Part shown: piece by piece, positions 1-5,398 of the stretch
Layout: the number at the start of each line of letters is the position of its first letter
Position numbering within the stretch: position 1 is the first letter of the stretch
DNA from: an uncultured Eubacteriales bacterium
Lineage (GTDB): Bacteria > Bacillota > Clostridia > Monoglobales > Monoglobaceae
Assembly (NCBI GenBank): GCA_900552305.1
Contig: URZD01000067.1
Span: forward strand, 1-10,401
Direction: 5' to 3'
DNA length: 10,401 nt
Program-made: the position numbers and the translations under genes
The notes under the pieces: generated by a model
Databases searched by the model: none
What the model was told of the DNA's origin: nothing
What the model saw: only the letters and a program-made list of their open reading frames with translations

Positions 1-25
1 CCCCCGCCAATAAAAAATACAGCAT
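1..25 (-). CDS. Start of a gene cut by the window edge, possibly signal peptidase II (lspA)
   Basis: Only the first eight codons are inside the window. They read M-L-Y-F-L-L-A-G, a hydrophobic start. A GGAGG Shine-Dalgarno sits 7 bases upstream of the ATG, which is good spacing. A second ATG at 32 abuts the GGAGG and is too close to be used easily, although it is also open to the edge. In many Clostridia the gene after divIVA is lspA, the lipoprotein signal peptidase, whose N-terminus is a transmembrane helix beginning much like this. The lspA call therefore rests on gene order and eight residues. ileS, the neighbour in B. subtilis, is less likely because its N-terminus is not hydrophobic. 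Confidence 0.4.
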
Positions 26-35
26 AAAGCATCCT

Positions 36-46
36 CCGTTCCGCCG
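36..46 (-). repeat. Recurrent 11-mer CGGCGGAACGG, copy A
   Basis: On the minus strand this exact 11-mer runs straight into the GGAGG ribosome-binding site of the edge gene. The same 11-mer occurs at 1069-1079 in the ylmH-divIVA gap and at 5350-5360 just before miaA. A fourth copy, at 5035-5045, lies inside miaA coding for the family-conserved Ala-Gly-Gly-Thr-Gly. All copies have the same orientation. The function is unknown. It may be an extended ribosome-binding context or a short dispersed repeat. Confidence 0.5.
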
Positions 47-65
47 CAGAATATACGGCTTTTGC

Positions 66-185
66 TCAATAGCTAACATGGGGCTGCCGCACAAGACAGA
101 CTTGCGCGCAGAGCAAGAAAATCTCCCCTGTTTCGGGAAGTCCGCGCCTTTTTACCCGCACAGACTCTCCATATCGGAGCCGCAT
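66..185 (-). CDS. Candidate 39-residue small ORF with an LPETG-like sequence
   Basis: An ATG at 185 is preceded by GGAGG only 4 bases away, which is short spacing, and the frame is open for 39 codons to a TGA. The product would be basic at the N-terminus. Residues 16-20 read L-P-E-T-G, followed by Glu, an 11-residue hydrophobic run, then Arg. This superficially resembles a sortase sorting signal, but there is no signal peptide or protein body before it. The reading overlaps two hairpins, one of them terminator-like, which argues against a gene. It lies in the divIVA frame after two stop codons. It is either a small gene of unknown function or, more probably, a chance ORF. Confidence 0.18.
   Translation of the reverse strand: MRLRYGESVRVKRRGLPETGEIFLLCAQVCLVRQPHVSY
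88..108 (-). other. Eight-base-pair RNA hairpin downstream of divIVA
   Basis: On the minus strand CGCGCAAG, loop TCTGT, CTTGTGCG can pair over eight positions. One pair is a G-U that exists only in minus-strand RNA; the plus-strand transcript would have an A-C mismatch there. No T run follows, so it is not a classical terminator. Its left arm can alternatively pair with CTTGC at 113-117, giving two mutually exclusive folds. The role is unknown. Confidence 0.4.
115..140 (-). terminator. Weak rho-independent terminator candidate after divIVA
   Basis: Minus-strand CTTCCC (140-135), loop GAAACA, GGGGAG (128-123) forms a six-pair stem with one T-G wobble. It is followed by ATTTTCTT. The stem is short and the T run is interrupted, so termination would be partial. 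It lies about 100 bases after the divIVA stop and could separate divIVA from the next gene. Confidence 0.35.
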
Positions 186-242
186 TGCTCCTCCGCGCAA
201 ATCGTTCTTAATACAGCAACCCCACAAAAATCAGTGTTCCGA

Positions 243-953
243 TTAAAATCCCAAGTCCTCGTCAATCTCGCTGTCCGCCGAAAGCGAAATGCCGCCGTTT
301 CTGTCCACGTCGGACGTCTTTGGTTTTTCAACATCCTCCGCTGCCACATACTCGCCGTTTTCGTTCATGACTATCTTTGGCAGCTCGCGCGTCATGCGTT
401 CCAGCTTTTTTATTGTCTCCGCAACACTTTTGTCCGAGGCGTCATTTTCGGTATCCTCCGCGCCCGGGGCGGTTTCCACAGCCTTTTCCTCCGCCCGCTT
501 GCCGCTTTTCGGCATACTGAATTCCTTTACTATGTCAAGCTGCGAGGTGAGCAGCGATATAATACGCGTTCTGAACACCTCGACATTGCGTTTCATTTCC
601 TCGTATTCATAGCTTACCTTTGTTACCTCCTTGCCCGCGTCGGCAAGAATTTGCGCCGCGGAGTTCTGCGCCTCGTTGATTATGTTCTCCGCTTTTGCCT
701 TCGCGTTGCGGGTTACCTCCTCTCCTGCGCTCTGCGCGACAAGAATGGCGTTTTGCAGTGTTTCCTCCATTGTCTTGTATTGCTTGATTGCACTCGACAA
801 CATATTTATCTTATCCCTGTTCGCAAGGTTTTCCTTATATATTGTCTCATAGCTTTCCGTCACAAGCTGCACAAATTCCTCGACCTCCGCAACACTGTAG
901 CCGATAAGCTCCTTTTTGAACTTTTTATTTTCGATTTCCAACGGTGTAAGCAT
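243..953 (-). CDS. divIVA: DivIVA-family cell division / polarity protein
   Basis: This is a scaffold protein that binds curved membrane at the division site and poles and organises division or wall-synthesis proteins. The 236 residues open with the family signature L-T-P-L-E-I-E-N at 2-9, then F12, G18-Y19 and the E-V-E-E-F-V block at 23-28. A long heptad-rich coiled coil runs over about residues 25-140. The tail from about 150 is acidic and probably disordered. The B. subtilis membrane-inserting pair F17-R18 aligns with L16-I17 here, so the basic residue is missing. The ATG has AAGGGG 8 bases upstream. It follows ylmH after 183 bases, and the sepF/ylmH context is the standard one for this family. 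The family call is firm; the exact role (septum, pole or growth zone) cannot be read from the sequence. Confidence 0.93.
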   Translation of the reverse strand: MLTPLEIENKKFKKELIGYSVAEVEEFVQLVTESYETIYKENLANRDKINMLSSAIKQYKTMEETLQNAILVAQSAGEEVTRNAKAKAENIINEAQNSAAQILADAGKEVTKVSYEYEEMKRNVEVFRTRIISLLTSQLDIVKEFSMPKSGKRAEEKAVETAPGAEDTENDASDKSVAETIKKLERMTRELPKIVMNENGEYVAAEDVEKPKTSDVDRNGGISLSADSEIDEDLGF

Positions 954-997
954 TCAAACCGCCCCTTATAAATATTTTTTGTTAGCCGAAATACGCC

Positions 998-1017
998 AAA
1001 ACCGCACCCCTGCGCGG
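998..1017 (-). terminator. Weak terminator-like hairpin between ylmH and divIVA
   Basis: Minus-strand CCGCGC, loop AGGG, GTGCGG forms a six-pair GC-rich stem with one G-U, followed by only four T residues. It lies in the 183-base gap after ylmH, 45 bases before the divIVA start. It could attenuate read-through into divIVA. I found no convincing sigma-A promoter for divIVA after it. TTGGCG at 994-999 has no well-spaced -10 partner. Confidence 0.3.
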
Positions 1018-1040
1018 ATAATCCCACTTACGTTCGGTGC

Positions 1041-1131
1041 GGCGGGAATTTAACCCGATACGCACTTTCCGTTCCGCCGGCTCCGCATTAAGCACTCCGA
1101 AATTAAATCCGATACTGTGTTCGATTTCCGC
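1041..1131 (-). repeat. Two imperfect direct repeats, period 54 bases
   Basis: On the plus strand, CCGATAC (1055-1061 and 1109-1115) and TTCCGC (1072-1077 and 1126-1131) recur with identical 10-base spacing. The flanking AATT-type sequence is also similar. Over 37 aligned positions 23 match, so the similarity is modest. The repeats fill much of the ylmH-divIVA gap. The function is unknown, and they may be chance or the remains of a duplication. The copy at 1072 overlaps the 11-mer CGGCGGAACGG (1069-1079). Confidence 0.25.
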
Positions 1132-1136
1132 GTACC

Positions 1137-1892
1137 TTAAAGCAGCTTTTCTATTTTTACCGACACTCTGTCCTTTTTTGTTCTGCCTATTTCCTCGGCA
1201 ATTCTGAAACGCCCCGCTCCGCGTACCGAGAACACATCGCCCTCCTTCATACGGTGCGAGGGATCGCAGACCTCCTCCCAGTTGACCGACACGCGCCCGC
1301 CGGTAATGTACGGCAGTGCCTTTGACCGCGAGGTTTTAAGTCCCGCCGCCGTAACCGAATCAAGCCGCATTGCCGAAACTGTAGTGAAGATTTCCTCCAC
1401 GCGGCGCGCGGGCAGCTCTAAGCTCCCAAGCTCCGCTTTTTTCAGCTTTACGCCTATCCGTCCTATTTTTTCGAGATTCGATATTATGTAGTCCGCTATG
1501 TCGCTGAGAACAAATATAATACAACGATTGTCATACACAAGTATATCACCGATTTTTTCGCGTTTTATGCCAAGACCCATAAGACTGCCCAGACAGTCAC
1601 GGTGATTTATCCCCGATATATCGCGTCCCGTTACCTCGATTGCCGACAGCAGCCCGCGGTACTCGCTTTCGTCCGCATACTCGGGGAGTGCGACAAAAAG
1701 AGTGCGCTCTGCGCCCTCGTATCCGCCGAAAAACACGGTGTTCGCGCCGCCGCACGGCACGTTTTTTCTTATGCACGCCGCCTCGGCGGGAGTCAGAAAT
1801 CCCACAAACCTTACCGAATATCGGTTTTCGGAAAGCCTGATTGCGTCCTCTGCCCTCGCTATAAGCAGCTTTTCATCAGAGCCTGCGTTCAT
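1137..1892 (-). CDS. ylmH: YlmH-type S4-domain RNA-binding protein
   Basis: The 251 residues match the YlmH family in layout and length. An N-terminal YlmH region contains F-F-G-G-Y-E-G-A-E-R at 54-63 and L-G-S-L-M-G-L-G-I at 101-109. A C-terminal S4 RNA-binding domain lies at about 177-240, with A-G-L-K-T-S-R-S-K at 183-191 and the G-G-R-V-S-V-N segment at 198-204. In B. subtilis YlmH binds the ribosome and has been tied to rescue of stalled large subunits, and older gene-order data tied it to division. The ATG overlaps the sepF stop in a TGATG junction, with only a weak GGAA upstream, so translation is probably coupled to sepF. No ylmG lies between the two genes, unlike in B. subtilis. Confidence 0.9.
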   Translation of the reverse strand: MNAGSDEKLLIARAEDAIRLSENRYSVRFVGFLTPAEAACIRKNVPCGGANTVFFGGYEGAERTLFVALPEYADESEYRGLLSAIEVTGRDISGINHRDCLGSLMGLGIKREKIGDILVYDNRCIIFVLSDIADYIISNLEKIGRIGVKLKKAELGSLELPARRVEEIFTTVSAMRLDSVTAAGLKTSRSKALPYITGGRVSVNWEEVCDPSHRMKEGDVFSVRGAGRFRIAEEIGRTKKDRVSVKIEKLL

Positions 1893-2350
1893 CAGCTGTT
1901 CCAGGGAAATATGCCCTTATTGCGCAGCTCGTCCTTAAAATCGCCCATTATGCCCACGTTGTACGGAGCAATAAGGAAGATTCCGTTTGAAACCTTTTGA
2001 ATATTTCCGTCAAGAGCATATACCGCTCCGCTGAGGAAGTCCACGATTCTGCGGGCAACATCGCGCTCAACCGATTCAAGATTCATTACAACAGGCTTTT
2101 TGCTTTTGAGGTGATTTGCGATGTCTCTCGCGTCCTCAAAGCTCTCCGGCTGCATAACAACCAGCTTCAGCTGTGCGGTTGTGTGAATCTTTACAACCTT
2201 GTTTCTTTTGCCGCCTTCATGGACCTCTGTTTCCTCGTCGTCCGTACCCTGTGCCGCATCGGATTCGCTGCCTGTAAGAAGCTCGTCCTCATAATCGTCG
2301 CCGGGCGTTTCAAAGCCTATGATGTTAAGCATTTTGTTCATTATACTCAT
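1892..2350 (-). CDS. sepF: SepF, FtsZ-associated cell division protein
   Basis: SepF tethers FtsZ filaments to the membrane and bundles them in Gram-positive bacteria and others lacking FtsA or backing it up. The 152 residues start with a short amphipathic membrane-targeting helix (1-13, M-S-I-M-N-K-M-L-N-I-I-G-F). An acidic linker follows to about 47. The SepF/DUF552 core occupies about 52-140, with V-V-M-N-L-E at 87-92 and D-F-L-S-G-A-V-Y at 104-111, the dimer and ring-forming segment. The protein ends in F-P-W-N-S. The start at 2350 has GGGGGA 8 bases upstream; the alternative Met4 has no ribosome-binding site. It is 40 bases after yggS and overlaps ylmH by one base. Confidence 0.95.
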   Translation of the reverse strand: MSIMNKMLNIIGFETPGDDYEDELLTGSESDAAQGTDDEETEVHEGGKRNKVVKIHTTAQLKLVVMQPESFEDARDIANHLKSKKPVVMNLESVERDVARRIVDFLSGAVYALDGNIQKVSNGIFLIAPYNVGIMGDFKDELRNKGIFPWNS

Positions 2351-2390
2351 TGATAATTCCCCCTATATATAAATTTAATTTAATACAAAG

Positions 2391-3089
2391 CTATTTTGTG
2401 CCGTAGTCGCGTTTTCCGAAAATTCCGGTTCCGACCCGTACCATTGTCGCGCCCTCCGCAATCGCAAGCTCATAATCGTTTGTCATTCCCATGGAAAGCT
2501 CGTCCATATATACAGTATCCATCTTTTCAGCCGAAATGTCAAGTGAAATTTGTTTTAATCTGCGGAAAATCCCTTTAAGCAGCTCCTTATCGTCCGTATA
2601 CGGCGCTACCGTCATAAGTCCGTGAATCTCTGTATTTTCAAGCTGTGCAATCTCGCGGCAAAGCTCCGCGCACTCGTCCGGCTTTATACCGAACTTGCTT
2701 TCCTCTCCCGACACATTCACTTCAAGCAGAATTTTTTGCACCTTGCCGATTTTTGCCGCCCGCCTGTCTATCTCCTTTGCCAAATCAAGGCTGTCGACCG
2801 AGTGAATCATTTCGACCTTATCGATTATATACTTAACCTTGTTTTTTTGCAGATGCCCTATAAGATGCCAACGCACAGGCTTTACGCTGTCATACTTTCC
2901 CAGTATCTCCTGAACGCGGTTTTCGCCGATGTCCGTTACTCCGCAGTCAATCGCCTCGTTTATCAGCTCCGCGCCGTAGGTCTTTGTTACCGCAATCAGC
3001 CTGACGTCCGATTCCTTTCTGCCGCAGCCCTCCGCCGCAGTCTTTATGCCCTGTCTTACGCCTTCAAGATTTTCTTTTATGTATGACAT
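2391..3089 (-). CDS. yggS: YggS/YlmE-family pyridoxal phosphate homeostasis protein
   Basis: This is a cytosolic PLP-binding protein (YggS, YlmE, PipY; human PLPBP) that buffers vitamin B6 and has no known enzyme activity. At 232 residues it has the full family length of a single alanine-racemase-like TIM barrel. The PLP lysine is K36 in A-V-T-K at 33-36. Other signatures are G-E-N-R-V-Q-E (55-61), W-H-L-I-G-H-L-Q (74-81), H-S-V-D-S (96-100), H-G-L-M-T (156-160) and L-S-M-G-M-T-N-D (198-205), the phosphate-site region. Its ATG directly abuts the stop of the HlyD-like gene (TAGATG), so the two are cotranscribed and perhaps translationally coupled. The ribosome-binding site AAGGA is 10 bases away. 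In B. subtilis the same gene (ylmE) precedes sepF. Confidence 0.95.
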   Translation of the reverse strand: MSYIKENLEGVRQGIKTAAEGCGRKESDVRLIAVTKTYGAELINEAIDCGVTDIGENRVQEILGKYDSVKPVRWHLIGHLQKNKVKYIIDKVEMIHSVDSLDLAKEIDRRAAKIGKVQKILLEVNVSGEESKFGIKPDECAELCREIAQLENTEIHGLMTVAPYTDDKELLKGIFRRLKQISLDISAEKMDTVYMDELSMGMTNDYELAIAEGATMVRVGTGIFGKRDYGTK

Positions 3090-4355
3090 CTATCTCACAT
3101 CCTTGCCGTCATATAAATTTTTTCCGTCAATTATCAGCTCATCATACAGTCTGAGCCTTTTTTCGCCCTCGGTTTCCTCGGCAACGACCGTCCAGTCCTT
3201 GTTACTGTATCGGATATTTACCGGAATAAACCGCGCCTCGTCGTTTCTTATAACGAATACGCCCTTTTTGTCATTTATTATGCGTATGCTTTCCGACGGG
3301 ATTTTAAACCCGCTGTAGCTGTGCTTTACAAACTCCACATCCGCCTCTGAGGTCGAATAAACCGTGTCGGAATACCTATTCGACCGCACCACAAGGACCG
3401 CGTTTTTGTCGTCCATATCGGCTATATCCGCCACCACTCCTTTAAGAGTTGATGAATCCGTGCCGGTAAATCTTATTTCTATCTCCTGTCCGATGTTCAT
3501 AAACTCAACATCGTTTTTATCCGTGAGCGCCGCTATGCTCCATGTAAAATTATTTACGATTTTTCCGATTTTCGTGTCCTTTTCAACATAGCTCTCGTTC
3601 TTTATTTCGGGTTTTACGCGCCCAAGCTCCTTAATATAGTCACGGCTTATGTTCTCGAGCTTGTCAAGTCCCAAAAGCTCCTCCATGCCATCAACCCTCG
3701 CCGTGAAGGCCCCCGCCTTAGGCGCGTGAACCGCGGTTTTTTCCACATTGTTATCCTGTATCAGCTTTGCCCGCTGCGCTTTCAAATCCTCCAGCTCGTC
3801 CGCGGTTTCGGTCTTTTGTGCCTCTCCCGCAATTATCCGCTTTTTCTCAATCAGCCTGTTTACCTCGTCCCGAATCTCCGCAACCCTTGCAAGCTCGCCG
3901 CTTTGAGCGCACTTCGGCACCTCGCGCAGCTCGTCCGAGATGCTCTGCTCCACCCTTGTCGGGTCGTTGCCGAATATATCGCTTTCCGTTTTACTCCGTG
4001 AAAGGCGGTCTATTTTCTCGTCAAGGTCACTCAGTACGCTGTCCGCACGGGAGTTTATCTCCGTTTTGTAGATTGACATTACGGTTTCTCCGGACTTCAC
4101 GCGCTCGTTTTCGGGAACCTCGCAGTAAAGGTAGCCGTTCGCCGGTGCGCTTATTACCGTCTGGTCGCGGAAAACGTAGCCGACAGCCTGAAACGAATCC
4201 TCTACCTCGCCCTTATAAACCACCATAGTGCTAAGACCCGTTCCGCGGCTCACAACAATATTAACCGTAACATATACGCATACCGCAAGAATGAGTATGC
4301 CGAATATGCTAAGCGTTCTTCGTCTTTTTTTTCTGAGCTGTCTTTTTTCTTTCAT
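3090..4355 (-). CDS. Membrane-anchored HlyD/MFP-like adaptor protein of unknown role
   Basis: The 421 residues begin with a very basic segment (1-13) and one transmembrane helix at about 14-36, which predicts N-inside, C-outside topology. Residues 68-97 (S-A-P-A-N-G-Y near the start, V-K-S-G-E at 86-90) form the first half of a biotinyl/lipoyl-like barrel. A charged coiled-coil stretch covers about 100-205. The second half-barrel begins at A-P-K-A-G-A (211-216), and beta-barrel segments continue to about 400. This is the layout of HlyD-family membrane fusion proteins. No ABC, MFS or RND transporter gene is visible nearby. The ATG at 4355 has GGAG 6 bases upstream; a TTG at 4382 lacks a ribosome-binding site. 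A strong promoter precedes it, and it heads the yggS-sepF-ylmH operon, so a job at the cell envelope during division is possible but only inferred. Confidence 0.8.
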   Translation of the reverse strand: MKEKRQLRKKRRRTLSIFGILILAVCVYVTVNIVVSRGTGLSTMVVYKGEVEDSFQAVGYVFRDQTVISAPANGYLYCEVPENERVKSGETVMSIYKTEINSRADSVLSDLDEKIDRLSRSKTESDIFGNDPTRVEQSISDELREVPKCAQSGELARVAEIRDEVNRLIEKKRIIAGEAQKTETADELEDLKAQRAKLIQDNNVEKTAVHAPKAGAFTARVDGMEELLGLDKLENISRDYIKELGRVKPEIKNESYVEKDTKIGKIVNNFTWSIAALTDKNDVEFMNIGQEIEIRFTGTDSSTLKGVVADIADMDDKNAVLVVRSNRYSDTVYSTSEADVEFVKHSYSGFKIPSESIRIINDKKGVFVIRNDEARFIPVNIRYSNKDWTVVAEETEGEKRLRLYDELIIDGKNLYDGKDVR

Positions 4356-4399
4356 TCCGTGCTCCGTTTCCACACACCGCAAAAATGCTGTACGCTAAC

Positions 4400-5341
4400 T
4401 TAAATTATACCAAACTTCTCTATGGTTGTAAAACATTGTTGATAAATTTTATTCAAACTGTAACAGTCTTGTAACATGAGCCAGTGAATATTGGGGTTTC
4501 TTTTGAACCATGTCAGCTGTCTTTTTGCATAACGGCGGCTTTCCTGCTTGATTTTTTCCACCGTTTCGTCCAATGTCGCCCTTCCCTCAAAATAATCGAT
4601 AAATTCCTTATAGCCTATCGCCTGCATAGCCGTTGTGTCGCGCCCGATGCCCATATCGAGAATGTTTTTTACCTCATTCTCAAGTCCCGCCGCAATCATA
4701 TCGTCAACGCGATTGTTTATCCTGTCATAAAGCGTTTGTCTGTCCGCATTCAGCCCGAAAATCAGCGCATCATAAACAGGCTCCCGCCTTGACATCTCAT
4801 TCATCTCGGTAAAGGTTTTACCGCTCAGGCGGCATATTTCCAGCGCGCGGATAACCCGCCGCAGGTTGTTTTGGTGAATCTTTTCGGCGGCGTCGGGATC
4901 CTTTTCGGCAAGCAAGCCATGAACATATTCCGCGCCCTTTTCCTCCGCCAGTCTGTGCAGCTCCGCTCTGTAGCCTTCGTCACTGCCGTAGTCCGCAAAC
5001 TCGATATTATTTATAATGCTGTCGATATACAGTCCCGTTCCGCCGGCAAGCACAGGAAGTCTGCCGCGGCTCAGAATACCGTCAATATGCGCCCTTGCCG
5101 TCTTTACAAACGCCGCAACGCTGTAGCTCTCCCACGGCTCCGCAATATCAATCATGTGATGCGGTATCTTATGCTGCTCCTCCACGGTCGGCTTTGCCGT
5201 GCCTATATCCATATGTTTATATATCTGCATTGAGTCGCACGAAACCACCTCGCCGCCAAACCTCTCCGCAATCGAAATTGCAAGTGCGGTTTTGCCCGAC
5301 GCGGTAGGTCCGACCACCGCCACAATTCTGCCTTTTGACAT
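4400..5341 (-). CDS. miaA: MiaA, tRNA dimethylallyltransferase
   Basis: MiaA transfers a dimethylallyl group to N6 of A37 in tRNAs that read codons starting with U, giving i6A. The 313 residues have normal family length. The P-loop is G-P-T-A-S-G-K-T (11-18), followed by D36-S37 with Q39 and Y41 in the D-S-M-Q-I-Y motif. Further signatures are A-G-G-T-G-L-Y-I-D (99-107), N-L-R-R-V-I-R-A-L-E (159-168), A-M-Q-A-I-G-Y-K-E (238-246) and Y-A-K-R-Q-L-T-W-F (271-279). I chose the ATG at 5341 because it has GGAG 6 bases upstream and gives the usual N-terminus. A GTG at 5386 with AGAGG would add 15 residues and cannot be fully excluded. It follows mutL by 57 bases. Its last codons carry the next operon's promoter, and the end of the gene is unusually AT-rich. 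No hfq follows. Confidence 0.97.
   Translation of the reverse strand: MSKGRIVAVVGPTASGKTALAISIAERFGGEVVSCDSMQIYKHMDIGTAKPTVEEQHKIPHHMIDIAEPWESYSVAAFVKTARAHIDGILSRGRLPVLAGGTGLYIDSIINNIEFADYGSDEGYRAELHRLAEEKGAEYVHGLLAEKDPDAAEKIHQNNLRRVIRALEICRLSGKTFTEMNEMSRREPVYDALIFGLNADRQTLYDRINNRVDDMIAAGLENEVKNILDMGIGRDTTAMQAIGYKEFIDYFEGRATLDETVEKIKQESRRYAKRQLTWFKRNPNIHWLMLQDCYSLNKIYQQCFTTIEKFGII
4404..4432 (-). promoter_or_regulatory. Strong sigma-A promoter for the HlyD-yggS-sepF-ylmH operon
   Basis: On the minus strand TTTACA (4432-4427, five of six consensus) is followed by a 17-base spacer and a perfect TATAAT (4409-4404). A TGG directly before the -10 gives an extended -10. The elements lie in the final miaA codons (Gly-Ile-Ile-stop), so the promoter overlaps the upstream gene's end. 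Transcription should start near 4396-4399, leaving a leader of about 41-44 bases with a GGAG site before the HlyD-like ATG. This is the best promoter in the window. It implies that the division operon can be expressed apart from mutS-mutL-miaA. Confidence 0.75.
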
Positions 5342-5349
5342 ACTAATCT

Positions 5350-5360
5350 CCGTTCCGCCG
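5350..5360 (-). repeat. Recurrent 11-mer CGGCGGAACGG, copy C, before miaA
   Basis: This exact copy is followed immediately by the AG and then the spacing to the miaA ATG, so it overlaps the GGAG ribosome-binding site. The HlyD-like gene has a related GGAAACGGAG context at its own start. See the copies at 36-46 and 1069-1079. Confidence 0.5.
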
Positions 5361-5398
5361 AGGGCTGCAGCGCGAAAAATCTTCACGCTGCGATACCT

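Noticed and set aside
26..242. T-box leader after divIVA, expected if the next gene were ileS as in B. subtilis
   Set aside because: The conserved T-box antiterminator sequence AGGGTGGNACCGCG is not present. GGCGGAACGG is only a loose resemblance, and the next gene starts with hydrophobic residues unlike IleS.
555..560. TATAAT on the plus strand inside divIVA, and another at 1515-1520 inside ylmH
   Set aside because: Neither has a -35-like hexamer 16-18 bases upstream, and no plus-strand gene follows.
78..971. 297-codon open frame on the plus strand covering divIVA
   Set aside because: It is the antisense of a clear divIVA gene, has no convincing ribosome-binding site and gives a composition typical of shadow translation.
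1018..1136. Open minus-strand reading frame running out of ylmH through the intergenic gap, with a GTG near 1096
   Set aside because: It ends after about 38 codons, has no proper Shine-Dalgarno and has no recognisable sequence. The Arg-rich composition looks like chance.
5342..5386. Upstream GTG start for miaA
   Set aside because: It has an AGAGG upstream, but the added 15 residues precede the normal MiaA N-terminus. The ATG at 5341 has a better-placed GGAG.
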